From Sphingomonadales bacterium Ga0077531 (GTDB taxonomy: Bacteria; Pseudomonadota; Alphaproteobacteria; Sphingomonadales; Sphingomonadaceae): a DNA stretch of 64,000 bases. Positions within the stretch are counted from its first letter, which is position 1. Each line of letters opens with the position of its first letter. The notes under the pieces were generated by a model that saw only the letters and a list, made by a program, of their open reading frames with translations, did not search any database and was not told the DNA's origin. Positions 37,501-46,121 of the stretch are shown here, piece by piece. A program made the position numbers and the translations under genes. The stretch is from positions 62,001 to 126,000 of the forward strand of contig LNED01000028.1 in assembly GCA_001464915.1 (NCBI GenBank). Reading direction: 5' to 3'.

Positions 37501-37945
37501 GCAGCAGCGCGGTGCCGACCGATTCCAGCTGCAAGGCCATGTAAGGCAGCGTGCCGCAGGTGGCGATAACCGTCACCAGCGCGGCGATGCTGGCGCTTTT
37601 GCCGTAGCGGGCGGACAGGAAATCGGCGATCGAGGTTGAATGCTGCGCCTGCGCCTGCGCGAGGATCTTGCGCACCAATCCGAAGCCGAAGCTGAACACC
37701 AGGATCGGACCGAGATAGATCGGCAGGTAATCCAGCCCCGCCGTCGCCGCCGTGCCGACCCCGCCAAAGAACGTCCAGCTCGAACAATATACTGCCAGAC
37801 TGAGGCCGTAGACTATGCCCGCATGGCGCGCGAGAAAGCTGCCGCTAGCCAGCTCATCGTGCGCCACCCGGTCACGCCGCGCCGCGAGCCAGAACAGCCC
37901 GGCCAGATAGAATGTGGCGGCGGCCAGCGCCGCGCCCAGCATCAT
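34559..37945 (-). CDS. crbS: Hybrid sensor kinase with sodium:solute-symporter domain, CrbS
   Basis: An 1128-residue protein. Residues 1 to about 490 form a multi-helix SLC5/SSS symporter-like domain (YCSSWTFFGGVGTAA near the N-terminus). Then come a PAS region (about 615-735), HisKA with ASHDLIQPLNA (phospho-His about 767), HATPase (RNLMSNAVRY, HDTGRGI) and a C-terminal receiver with Asp in IAIMDYRLDG (about 1044). This is the CrbS architecture, thought to sense acetate flux or ion-coupled transport. Shine-Dalgarno GGAGAGGG. Confidence 0.92.
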   Translation of the reverse strand: MMLGAALAAATFYLAGLFWLAARRDRVAHDELASGSFLARHAGIVYGLSLAVYCSSWTFFGGVGTAATAGLDYLPIYLGPILVFSFGFGLVRKILAQAQAQHSTSIADFLSARYGKSASIAALVTVIATCGTLPYMALQLESVGTALLLLDPDLRAQVAADELVLLVAALMGLFAILFGSRRADRAGDNAGLVLTIAVEAVVKLAALLAVGGLALWLLLSGETATTASTPALFAPDQIDARFVTLTLIAAAAALCLPRQFHMSFIEAPGDRATPAMQWVFPAYLALTAGVIVPVVLAGLAVLPAGTDPDTIVLALPLATDNAALAVLVFLGGFSASAGMIVVASVALSIMITNDLIAPLLLRRALAGRGDRGRIAARLLLIRRLVIAGLLLAAYAFYRGFAGIADLAGLGTLAFAAAAQFAPGLVLGMVSQHGNRAGMLAGLLAGFTLWLVLLIAPAATGAAPVVSIHSDPLVSGVALSLGMNVLLYWFGSAIVRPSLLDQAQAAAFVGTPMPGAVPRHATAKRVGDVRVLLTQFVGRDRADAALAALPLRNGDQADAAALELAERVISGVIGTSSARMLVGSWAGGDPIPLPEVVAMFGETNRRLSFSGELLQTAIESIDQGVALVDGDMRLVAWNSRYQQIFDLPDRLVRVGTPIADLIRFNLERGAPPETDIAEQVARRLGHMRAGREHRMEREQHDGRVLRIVGAPTPGGGYTTSYTDITADRRAEQALEEKVAERTRQLSAANDALAQATRSKTRFLAAASHDLIQPLNAARLFASALGEEVAGTPQLERLVADLDGSIIAADRLIRALLDISKLDSGGVVANPEAIALDQLFEDVSREFALQAQAKGLRLRRAPTSVWVKADRALLTAVLRNLMSNAVRYTDTGGLLIGVRLRGQDALICVHDTGRGIAADDIERIFGEFERGVSTDREGLGLGLAIVRRAARLLRIAIETTSQVGRGSRFAFAMPVLRREVTPARMPAPLRSSGQLPGARVLVVDNDASALAATAALLGRWGLTVTCAANGAEAAAAMPRAPDIAIMDYRLDGAERGDTAYAALCEVWCARPPAILLTAEASDETEAAAARMGANRLLKPSSPAALRALIATCLAQGHAAGDQALAESATG

Positions 37946-38013
37946 GGTTGCGCCCTCTCCCTCGGGCAGAAAGCTACGCTAATCAGGCAAATCCGCAAGC
38001 TCCTGCACAAACG

Positions 38014-38043
38014 AAGGGGCGGCACCTTGCGGCACCGCCCCTT
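38014..38043 (-). terminator. Hairpin terminator of the MHS transporter gene
   Basis: A 13-pair stem with tetraloop GCAA on the minus strand, 28 bases after the transporter stop. The T-tract is weak (CGTTTG). It separates the transporter from crbS. Confidence 0.7.
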
Positions 38044-38070
38044 GCGTCTTGGTTTGCGACCCAGGGGCCA

Positions 38071-39741
38071 TCAATCGTCGATATTGCGCCGGAAGGTTTC
38101 GGGCAGGAACAACAGCCCGATCACCACGGTGGCAGCGCAGATCGACACAGGATACCACAGACCAAAGTAAATGTTGCCGGTCGCAGCGACCATCGCGAAG
38201 GCGGTTGTCGGCAGGAACCCGCCGAACCAGCCATTGCCGATGTGGTATGGCAGGCTCATCGCAGTGTAGCGGATGCGGGTCGGGAACAGCTCGACCAGCA
38301 GTGCGGCAATCGGCCCGTACACCGCCGTCACCAGCAGCACGAGATAGGTGAGTATTGCGATCACCATAGGCGTGTTGATCTGCGCGGGATCGGCCTTGGT
38401 CGGGTAGCCCGCCTTGGTCAGCGCCGCCTTCACGTCGTCCTGATAGGCGGTGATTGCCGCCTTGCGGGCATCGCCGGACAGCTTGCCCGGATCGGGGGCG
38501 AGGAAGGTGTCCGCGCCGATGGTGATTTGCGCCACCGCGCCAGCTTCGGCCTCGACCTTGGTGTAGCTGACTCCGTTCTTGGCAAGGAACGACTTGGCAA
38601 TGTCGCAGCTTTTGCTGTCGAACTTGTTCTTGCCGATCGGATCGAACTGCACCGAACAATCATTGTCGTTGACGATCACGCTGACCGGCGCGGTGGCTTG
38701 CGCCTTGGCCAGCGCCGGATTGGCCGCTTCGGTTAGGGCGTGGAAGGTCGGGAAGAAGGTCACCGCCGCCAGCGCGCAACCGGTGAGGATGATCGGCTTG
38801 CGCCCGATCCGGTCAGACAGCCAGCCGAAGAAGATGAAGAACGGTGTCCCGATGGCGAGCGCCACGGCGATCAGGATGTTGGTCGTCGCGCCATCCACCA
38901 TCAAGACCTTTTCAAGGAAGAACAGTGCGTAGAACTGGCCGGTGTACCACACCACCGCTTGCCCGGCGACCGCGCCGAGCAGCGCAATTAGCGCCCAGCG
39001 ACCGTTCTTCCAGTTGCCGAAGGCTTCGGAAATCGGCGCCTTGGAATTGGTGCCTTCGTCCTTCATCTTCTGGAAGACCGGGCTTTCCTGCAACTGCATC
39101 CGGATCCACAGCGACACGCCCAGCAGCAGGACCGAGATCAGGAATGGCACGCGCCAGCCCCATTCCTTGAACGCTTCTTCGCCGATCATCGTGCGCGTGC
39201 CGATCACCACCAGCAGCGCGGCAAACAGGCCCAATGTCGCAGTGGTCTGGATGAAACTGGTGTAGAGCCCGCGCTTGTTGTTGGGGGCGTGTTCGGCCAC
39301 ATAGGTCGCCGCCCCGCCATATTCCCCGCCCAGCGCCAGGCCCTGGATCAGCCGCATCACCACCAGCATGATCGGCGCGGCAACGCCGATGCTGGCATAG
39401 GACGGCAGCACGCCGACCATGAAGGTGGCAAAACCCATCAGGCCCATTGTGACAAGGAATGTGTATTTGCGCCCGACCATGTCGCCCAGTCGCCCGAACA
39501 CCAACGCACCGAAGGGCCGCACCGCAAACCCGGCGGCGAAGGCTCCCAAAGCAAAGATGAACCCGGTCGTCTCGTTCACACCCGAAAAGAATTGCGCAGA
39601 AATGATCGTGGCCAGCAGGCCGTAAAGGTAGAAATCATACCATTCAAACACCGTGCCTAATGACGAGGCCAGGATGACGCGTTTTTCCGTCCCCGTTACC
39701 GCGTGATGTTTGGGCAGCACGTCATCATACGTCGTTGCCAT
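38071..39741 (-). CDS. MFS transporter, metabolite:H+ symporter (MHS) family
   Basis: A 556-residue permease. SSLGTVFEWYDFYLYGLLA and the loop GRLGDMVGRKYTF are MHS hallmarks (ProP, ShiA, KgtP relatives). A soluble insertion of about 110 residues (about 345-455, from ALTEAANPAL to ADPAQINTP) sits between hydrophobic segments, containing two Cys and Lys/Asp-rich helices; this is longer than classical 430-residue members. A shared operator with acs suggests uptake of acetate or another short organic acid. Substrate not readable from sequence. Confidence 0.85.
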   Translation of the reverse strand: MATTYDDVLPKHHAVTGTEKRVILASSLGTVFEWYDFYLYGLLATIISAQFFSGVNETTGFIFALGAFAAGFAVRPFGALVFGRLGDMVGRKYTFLVTMGLMGFATFMVGVLPSYASIGVAAPIMLVVMRLIQGLALGGEYGGAATYVAEHAPNNKRGLYTSFIQTTATLGLFAALLVVIGTRTMIGEEAFKEWGWRVPFLISVLLLGVSLWIRMQLQESPVFQKMKDEGTNSKAPISEAFGNWKNGRWALIALLGAVAGQAVVWYTGQFYALFFLEKVLMVDGATTNILIAVALAIGTPFFIFFGWLSDRIGRKPIILTGCALAAVTFFPTFHALTEAANPALAKAQATAPVSVIVNDNDCSVQFDPIGKNKFDSKSCDIAKSFLAKNGVSYTKVEAEAGAVAQITIGADTFLAPDPGKLSGDARKAAITAYQDDVKAALTKAGYPTKADPAQINTPMVIAILTYLVLLVTAVYGPIAALLVELFPTRIRYTAMSLPYHIGNGWFGGFLPTTAFAMVAATGNIYFGLWYPVSICAATVVIGLLFLPETFRRNIDD

Positions 39742-39842
39742 TATCGCTCTCCCGCTGTTGCACCGGATTGGGCTTGTGGCCGTGCCGATGTCACCCTTCT
39801 CAACGCTTGCATGGTCGCGCGTCTTGGATGCGGGTGATAGCT

Positions 39843-39856
39843 AGACCTTGGTCTGA
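39843..39856. promoter_or_regulatory. Candidate CrbR operator upstream of the MHS transporter
   Basis: On the minus strand TCAGACCAAGGTCT; the core AGACC-TT-GGTCT is a perfect palindrome. About 102 bases from the transporter start, in the same orientation relative to that gene as the copy upstream of the dcaP-like gene. Confidence 0.55.
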
Positions 39857-40099
39857 TGGGGAGCGGCGGTAAGCTAGGCAACGACTCCACCGCCCAGAGA
39901 GATGCGCGCTGACGCCTATCGCCCCGCAAGTTTTCGCATGGCGCTGTCGATCCGACCCCAGTCTAAGTGCAACTGCCCGCCTGCCCGACTTCGCGGTGGA
40001 AGGAGCATTTCGTCTTCGCGGGTCCCAATGATGTGATCGGGCGGCAGACAGAAGGTTCAAAGCTGACCTTGTCGACCTTGAGCACATCCAACTTTGTGG

Positions 40100-40499
40100 T
40101 CAGCCACAAGAAGTGCTCCCACGTCCGCTTCTGTGCTCGCATCCGCCCCAATTGCGGATCAAATTTGGCATCGAAAACTGATCGGCCGCCTCACCATGCG
40201 TGACCGATGCGCGCGTGCCCGGCGCGACATCCGCCGTCATCTTGTCAAGGCGCACGGCAAGTTCGGCAGCGTTGAAGGGACGGTCTGACGGGGTCTGAAG
40301 CGTATCGACGCAATAGCCCGAGAGCAGCTGAAGTGACCGATAAGCATCGGCGATGCGCCGCCCATACATATGATCGGGGATGGCCTCGAGCGTGGCTTTG
40401 GCCCGGTCGGACTTTTTCTTGTTCGTAGCGGGTGTACTTCCAGCCGAACGACGCAAGTATGGCTACCGCCAGGGGAGCGAGCTGCTGCCGCTTGTCCAA
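40100..40499 (-). pseudogene. Possible frameshifted small membrane-anchored protein
   Basis: One frame encodes a hydrophobic start (DKRQQLAPLAVAILASFGW, from a TTG near 40499); a second overlapping frame (from 40456 to the stop at 40100) continues with KKKSDRAKATLEAIPDHMYG and a soluble domain containing GYCVDTLQTPSDRPF. Joining them at a run of five A (40413-40417) gives a plausible 130-residue anchored protein. This may be decay, a sequencing slip or ribosomal slippage. No Shine-Dalgarno is obvious and no family is recognised. Confidence 0.3.
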
Positions 40500-40519
40500 A
40501 GCATTTACGCGATCATCCG

Positions 40520-40551
40520 AAAAATGCCGTCGGAGCCCGGGCTCCGACGGC
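40520..40551 (-). terminator. Rho-independent terminator of the 99-aa gene
   Basis: A perfect 26-base palindrome (40526-40551), then A and TTTTT on the minus strand. Ends 22 bases after the 99-aa gene's stop. Confidence 0.92.
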
Positions 40552-40573
40552 CTTCTTGAACTGTTGGAACCAA

Positions 40574-40873
40574 TCAGCCCTCGCGGGTGCCTGACAGCGG
40601 CATTGCGCCGAAGGCTCCGGCATTGACCGATCCGGTCAGCGTGTCGCCGTCGATTGTCGCTTCGCAATCGAGCGTCATCGGCATTGGCACGACCATGTTC
40701 ATTTTCCAGCTGATGGTGTTGCCGTTGATGGTGCCACCGGCAATGTCCATCGAACCGAGGCTGCCGATCAGCGAACCGGAGAAGGTATCGCCATCCGGCA
40801 CAACCGTAAGGGTGCCGGTCTGGTCGCCCATCGGGCTTTTGACGGTGGTCTTGTAGGTACCTGCAACAGACAT
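40574..40873 (-). CDS. Small beta-rich hypothetical protein (99 aa)
   Basis: Shine-Dalgarno AAGGAG seven bases before ATG. The sequence is almost all short beta strands: GTYKTTVKSPMGDQTGTLTV, DTFSGSLIGSLGSMDI, NTISWKMNM, TIDGDTLTGSVNAG. This resembles small calycin-like barrels that sense or bind ligands, but no family is recognised. No signal peptide. Monocistronic, with its own terminator. Confidence 0.8.
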   Translation of the reverse strand: MSVAGTYKTTVKSPMGDQTGTLTVVPDGDTFSGSLIGSLGSMDIAGGTINGNTISWKMNMVVPMPMTLDCEATIDGDTLTGSVNAGAFGAMPLSGTREG

Positions 40874-41000
40874 AATCCAGCTCCTTGGCGTGATCCGGAT
40901 CGTGAGCCGAGCCGGGATTTCTGGGTGCGTTATTTACACTTATGTCAGCGCGCTTCAACCCGGTTTGGGCCGGTTTGGGCCGAAGCGCGCTGGCATGGGC

Positions 41001-43850
41001 TTACTCGCCTTCGATCTCACGCTGTTCGATCGGCAGGCCCAGCGGTTCGAGCTGCGCTCGCACGGTGCTGGCATCGCCAACCACGACCCACACGAACTGG
41101 TCGGTCTTGATCCCGGCGCGGGCGGCGGCATCAAGGCTGTCCGTGGTTTGCGAGCGGTAGATGCTGGCGAGCGTTTCCTGATAATCGTCAGGGCGGCCAT
41201 ACAGCGCATTGCTCTGCATCGCGCCGAGCACTGCGGGTGAAGTTTCGAACCGGCCCGGCAGTGCGCCGACTTCGGAAGCAATGTTGCGATCAAGCTCGGC
41301 CGCGGTCACGCCTGCATCCGTCAGGAACGCCTTGGTCTCACGGATCATTTCCGCGAGTGAATCCCCAGTGCGGTCCGCCTGCACGCCGCCCGAAATGGCG
41401 TAGATCACGGCATTTTCGCGCGCCTGCGTGGCCCCGCGCACGCCGTAGCTCCAGCCCTTGGTCTCCCGCAGGTTCATGTTGAGCCGCGCGAGGAAGTTAC
41501 CGCCCAGTGAATTATTGGCGCTGTTGAAGGCGATGAACGCCGGATCGCCCGCATCGAGCGGGGTTACCTGCGCGCCGGTGATGATGCTCTGCGGCGAATT
41601 GGGGCGGTTGACGAGGATGATGCGGTTGCCCGCGCCTGCCTGCGTCGCGGTGAAGGCCTTGGTGCCCTTGGCCGCAGCGGGAGCTTTCCAGTCGCCGAAC
41701 GCGCCGTTTAAGGCGGTGACGATCTCGGCCAGCGGCTTGTCCGAGATGACGAAGACTTCGCCATTATCCGGACGGATCCAGCTATCCTTGAACGCGATCA
41801 GATCGTCGCGGGTGATTGCCGTGACGCTCGCTACTGTGCTGACGCCGCCATAGGGGTTGGCCGCGCCGAACAGTTCCGGTGTCAGCGTGCGCTGGGCGAT
41901 GCCCTGCGGTGACCGCATCGCCTGCCGGATCCCGGTGACGGTCTGGGTGCGCACGCGCTCCAGATCGGCCGGGTTGAAGGCAGGCTCACGCATCACCTGC
42001 CGCAGCAGATCGAGGCTGGGGGCAAGGTTGGCGGTCAAGGCCGACAGCGTGAAGGTCGACCGATCATCGCCGCCGCCGACCGAAAGGTTCGCGCCCAACC
42101 GTTCGCTTGCTTCGGCGAGATCCTGCCCGGTCAGCTTGGCCGTACCTTCGTCAAACAGACCCATCGCCAGGCTTTCCAGCCCGCGCTTGTCCACCGGATC
42201 AGCCGCGCCGCCTGCGTTAAAGGCCATCGCCACATAGGTCGCCGGAACCGCGGTGCGGCGGGCGTAAGTGACCTTCATGCCATTGGCGAGGGTCGCACGC
42301 TCGACATCGGGGAAGTCCAGTTCGGCCACAGTGTCGATCGCAGGCTTGGGCCGTTCGGCAGTGACGGTCAGCGTTTCGGCGCTACGATCGCGTTCCGAGG
42401 CGTTGGCCGCAGCGCCGACCGATGCCGCTTCTTCATAGGCGGCATCGCGCGCGCCCGGTTCGAGCACCAGCGTCATTGCAGGCTTGGTCAACCAGCGCGC
42501 CATCGCGTCCTTGACCTCTGCCGGGGTCACCTTGGCGAGGCGTTCGAGCTGCGTCGCGTAGAACGAGGCATCGCCCGCCAGCACTTCGCCGTTGGCCAGA
42601 GTCACTGCCTTGCCGCCGAACCCGCCGACCTGTTCCAGCCCGCGGATCGTGCCCGCCAGATTGCTGGTGGCCGCACGGCGCACTTCGTCTTCGGTCGGGC
42701 CTTCGGCGATGAATTGCTTGATCAGTTCATCAAGCCGCGCTTCGACCACAGCGAGATCGACCCCCGGTTTGACCGTCGCGCCGACGCTGAGGATGCCGAC
42801 CCGCTGGAATTCGAAATTGCCTGCCGACACGCCGACCGCGAGCTGTTCGTCGCGCACCAGCACTTCATCCAGGCGGCTGGAGGCCAGCCCGCCAAGGATC
42901 TCCGCACCGACCGAAAGCGCGGTCAGATCCGCGCTGGTGATGCCCGGCGCGGGCCAGTAGCGGGTGACGCTGGTGGCAGCGACCTGATCTTTCATTACGG
43001 TGCGCACGTCCTGCGCCAGGGTCGGCACATCGGCGGCCTTGGGCGTGTTGACCGGGCCGCGCGCGATGGGGCCGAAATACTTTTCGGCCAGCACCTTGGC
43101 TTCAGCGACCGAGACATCGCCCGCCATCACCAGCGTGGCGTTGTTGGGGCCGTACTTGTCGGTGAACCACTTGCGCACGTCCGCCATCGAAGCGGCATCA
43201 AGATCGGCCATCGAGCCGATGACGTTGTGGTTATAGGGGTGACCTTCAGGGAACAGCGTGCTGAGGATTTCGTAGAACACCAAACCGCCGGGCTGATTAT
43301 CGCCCTGCCGCTTTTCGTTCTGCACCACTCCGCGCTGGTTATCGAGTTTCTCCTGCGTCACCGCGCCCAGCAGGTAGCCCATGCGGTCGCTTTCGAGCCA
43401 CAGCGCGCGTTCCAATGCCGGGCGGGGCACGGTCTGGAAATAGTTGGTGCGGTCGAAATTGGTGGTGCCGTTGAAATCGGTCGCGCCCATTTCCGCCAGA
43501 TACTGGAAGTAATCCTGCGGCGCGTTTTCCGATCCGTTGAACATCAGGTGTTCAAACAGGTGGGCAAAGCCGGTCTGGCCCTTGGGCTCGTCCTTCGAAC
43601 CGACATTGTACCACACCGCCACGCCCACAACCGGAGCCTTACGGTCTTCGTGGACGATCACGGTGAGGCCGTTGTCGAGCTGGAATTCCTCGTAGGGAAT
43701 CTGCACCTGCGCCACCAGCGCCGGAAGATCGGCGGTCGCCTGCGGGGCGGCCGAGCTAGTCGCGTGATTGTCGGCGAACGCCGGGGTCAGCGGGGCGGCG
43801 AGCGCAAAGGCAAGCGCCGAAAGGCTGGCGGCAGCAAAGCGAATGGTCAT
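41001..43850 (-). CDS. M16-family zinc protease (pitrilysin type), periplasmic
   Basis: A 949-residue protein: signal peptide (ending AFADNHA), then two M16 halves. The active half has the inverted zinc motif HLFEH (97-101, in GFAHLFEHLMFNG) and the downstream Glu region (NQRGVVQNEKR). The second half (from about 510, DFPDVERATLANGMKVTYA) lacks the zinc motif and forms the closing clamp. Probably degrades peptides in the periplasm. Monocistronic or read with the downstream 99-aa gene. Confidence 0.93.
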   Translation of the reverse strand: MTIRFAAASLSALAFALAAPLTPAFADNHATSSAAPQATADLPALVAQVQIPYEEFQLDNGLTVIVHEDRKAPVVGVAVWYNVGSKDEPKGQTGFAHLFEHLMFNGSENAPQDYFQYLAEMGATDFNGTTNFDRTNYFQTVPRPALERALWLESDRMGYLLGAVTQEKLDNQRGVVQNEKRQGDNQPGGLVFYEILSTLFPEGHPYNHNVIGSMADLDAASMADVRKWFTDKYGPNNATLVMAGDVSVAEAKVLAEKYFGPIARGPVNTPKAADVPTLAQDVRTVMKDQVAATSVTRYWPAPGITSADLTALSVGAEILGGLASSRLDEVLVRDEQLAVGVSAGNFEFQRVGILSVGATVKPGVDLAVVEARLDELIKQFIAEGPTEDEVRRAATSNLAGTIRGLEQVGGFGGKAVTLANGEVLAGDASFYATQLERLAKVTPAEVKDAMARWLTKPAMTLVLEPGARDAAYEEAASVGAAANASERDRSAETLTVTAERPKPAIDTVAELDFPDVERATLANGMKVTYARRTAVPATYVAMAFNAGGAADPVDKRGLESLAMGLFDEGTAKLTGQDLAEASERLGANLSVGGGDDRSTFTLSALTANLAPSLDLLRQVMREPAFNPADLERVRTQTVTGIRQAMRSPQGIAQRTLTPELFGAANPYGGVSTVASVTAITRDDLIAFKDSWIRPDNGEVFVISDKPLAEIVTALNGAFGDWKAPAAAKGTKAFTATQAGAGNRIILVNRPNSPQSIITGAQVTPLDAGDPAFIAFNSANNSLGGNFLARLNMNLRETKGWSYGVRGATQARENAVIYAISGGVQADRTGDSLAEMIRETKAFLTDAGVTAAELDRNIASEVGALPGRFETSPAVLGAMQSNALYGRPDDYQETLASIYRSQTTDSLDAAARAGIKTDQFVWVVVGDASTVRAQLEPLGLPIEQREIEGE

Positions 43851-43913
43851 GTGTGAAGGCTCCGGTAGAAGAACAGATCAGAGGTCAGGATTGGGCCGGT
43901 CAGCGCGTGCCAA

Positions 43914-46121
43914 TCAGCGGGAATTGGTTACGACACGCCGATTGCTGGCATTCGCCAGCAGATCATCGCGCCAGAAATGCACTGGTTTCAGCTTGTGATC
44001 GACGAACAGCTTCATCTGGTCGGTGTAATGCGGACTCTTGGGCCGCGTGGTGGCCGCGCCGAACGGCTGGATCGAGCGGGAGGACACACGCTGGCCCGGA
44101 AGCCATTCGATCCACATGATAAAACTGTCCCCATGCTTGAGGCTGAGCCGGCCATCTTCGTCCACATCCCAAGTGGTCGAAGCGCGCAAAGTGTCCGACC
44201 CGCCATCGAGCGGAAGATCGAGATTGCCCTGCCGCAGCCGCAGCAAATCGGCCATCGGCGGATCGAGCCGGCCAAAATGGGTGGTAAGGTGGTCGGCGGC
44301 GCCTTGCAGCTTCTCCGAGACGTCGGGGAAAGGCTTGTTGTTGTAATCGGCGGACATGAAATCGCGGATCATCAACAGCGCGATGGCATCCGCCTTGCCC
44401 TGATTGTCAGCGGTGAAATCCCAGCTAAGCAGCAGGTCGCGTGCCTCTGCCAGCTTGCCGTCAGCCTTCATCCGCTCAAGCGCGTCAAACAACTGCGCGA
44501 CATAACCTTCGCGCTCGTAGCCGGTGTCATACTTGATCGCTTCCAGCGTCGCGCGGTCGAGCACGCTGGCTTCGCTGAGCAGCTTGTAGGCCCGCCATGA
44601 ACGGTTGGTCTGCTTGCGCTCCACCCCCATGATCGGGGCGAAGTCATCGGGCGAAAGATCGCTGCCCGCGCCCGCCGCAGTAAAGGGTTCGTTGTTCGAA
44701 TTGTAGATCCACCCGCTCGCCGGGTTCACCAGCTTGGGCAGAGCGGCGTAATCCACTGCGCCATCCCAGATTAGGTCTGACCGATCACCCGGCAGGACAT
44801 TGCGCCAATCGGCTTTCACATCTGTAGGCCGGTTGGGGATCGCGGCATTGTAAACATAAGCGATTGTGCCGGTCTTGTCGGCGTAGATGAAATTGGTTGA
44901 AGGGATCGCCAGCCGCGCAATCTGCGCCTCCCATTCGGCAAAGTTGGTCGCCTTGTTGATGCGGTAATAGGCATCAAGCTGTTCAAGCTCGCCAATACCG
45001 CCGTAACGGATCGCAAACGCACCCTTGGCATTCTTGATCACCGGGCCGTGGGCGCTGCGCAGCACTTCGCGGCGGATCGGCAGGACGACCGGGCCAACCT
45101 TGACCGGCAGCATCACCCACTCGCTTTCCAGATCGCGCCATTCCCCGTCGAGCCGATAGCGCGTCCCAGCCTCGTCGAGTTCCAGCTCATAGATATCGAT
45201 CATATCGGGCGTGTTGACCGTGTTGGTCCAGCCCAGATGCTCATTATGCCCGAGGAAGGGGAACGGCGATCCGGGGAAATTCGCGCCAGCAAAATGCCAG
45301 CCTTCGCCGCTTTCGACCACGAATTCGTACCACGCTACCCCGCCGCGCAACGGCTGGTGCGAGTTGGAGATCAGCGTGGTCGGCCCGCCCGATTTTTCGG
45401 GGCTGACCGCAAAGGCGTTGGAGCCGAGCGCTTCCGCATCCTCACCCAAGGGCAGCACCAAGGTGCGGGCTTGCTTGGATACGGGGGCCGCGTCGGCGGG
45501 TGCGGCTCCGGGCAGGGCTGCACGCGGGAAGCCGGGGATGTCGGGGCCATGTTCGCGGCGCAGTTCCTCGCCTGCGACCAGCGGCCCGATCACCCCATCC
45601 AGCCCAAAGAAGAATGGTTGACGCAGCGCGAAGCCAGCGGCCACATCCATTCCGCTGACCGGGAACAGATTGGCGAGTTTCAGTTCATCCGGGTGTGCTT
45701 CTGCATAATGGTTGAGACCCGCAGCATAGGCTTCAAACAGCGCGCGGGTGTCTGCGGGAAGCTTGGGATACTCCCGTTCCGCCGTGCCGCGTGCGTCGAT
45801 CAGGTAGTAGGCATAATCAATCTTGGCGCCTTCTTCGCCCGCAATCGCGCCATACCGGCCGCGCGACATGGCGACCACGTCTTGCAGGGTGAAGAAATCA
45901 TCCTCGGCGTGGGCCATGGCGACTCCGAAAGCGGCATCGGCATCGGTCTTGCCGCTGATATGCGGCACGCCGAATTTGTCGCGGATGATTTCGGCGGAGT
46001 AGGTGCGGGCGGGCGGCGGAGTGGCCGCGCTGGCAAGGAACGGTTCCCAAGTGGCCAGCACCGTCAGGCCGAGAACCAGCACCGCAGCCAAGGCAATAAC
46101 GCCGCGCTTCAACCACTTCAT
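43914..46121 (-). CDS. Penicillin-acylase-family N-terminal-nucleophile hydrolase
   Basis: A 735-residue protein from ATG 46121 (Shine-Dalgarno GGGAGAG); 17 earlier codons are rejected. A signal anchor (about 5-30) is followed by the alpha-subunit region (RDKFGVPHISGKTDADAAFGVA), a spacer, then the self-processing site GSNAFAV with the nucleophile Ser (about 234), and the beta subunit (ISNSHQPL, TPDMIDIYELEL). Family members cleave penicillins, N-acyl-homoserine lactones or other amides; which substrate applies cannot be read here. Confidence 0.9.
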   Translation of the reverse strand: MKWLKRGVIALAAVLVLGLTVLATWEPFLASAATPPPARTYSAEIIRDKFGVPHISGKTDADAAFGVAMAHAEDDFFTLQDVVAMSRGRYGAIAGEEGAKIDYAYYLIDARGTAEREYPKLPADTRALFEAYAAGLNHYAEAHPDELKLANLFPVSGMDVAAGFALRQPFFFGLDGVIGPLVAGEELRREHGPDIPGFPRAALPGAAPADAAPVSKQARTLVLPLGEDAEALGSNAFAVSPEKSGGPTTLISNSHQPLRGGVAWYEFVVESGEGWHFAGANFPGSPFPFLGHNEHLGWTNTVNTPDMIDIYELELDEAGTRYRLDGEWRDLESEWVMLPVKVGPVVLPIRREVLRSAHGPVIKNAKGAFAIRYGGIGELEQLDAYYRINKATNFAEWEAQIARLAIPSTNFIYADKTGTIAYVYNAAIPNRPTDVKADWRNVLPGDRSDLIWDGAVDYAALPKLVNPASGWIYNSNNEPFTAAGAGSDLSPDDFAPIMGVERKQTNRSWRAYKLLSEASVLDRATLEAIKYDTGYEREGYVAQLFDALERMKADGKLAEARDLLLSWDFTADNQGKADAIALLMIRDFMSADYNNKPFPDVSEKLQGAADHLTTHFGRLDPPMADLLRLRQGNLDLPLDGGSDTLRASTTWDVDEDGRLSLKHGDSFIMWIEWLPGQRVSSRSIQPFGAATTRPKSPHYTDQMKLFVDHKLKPVHFWRDDLLANASNRRVVTNSR

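Larger units (their letters stand above)
39742..40519. other. Gene-poor stretch upstream of the MHS transporter
   Basis: About 780 bases. It contains the candidate CrbR operator near 39850 and a decayed reading frame at 40100-40499. The part at 39860-40090 shows no convincing gene, terminator or repeat. Confidence 0.5.
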
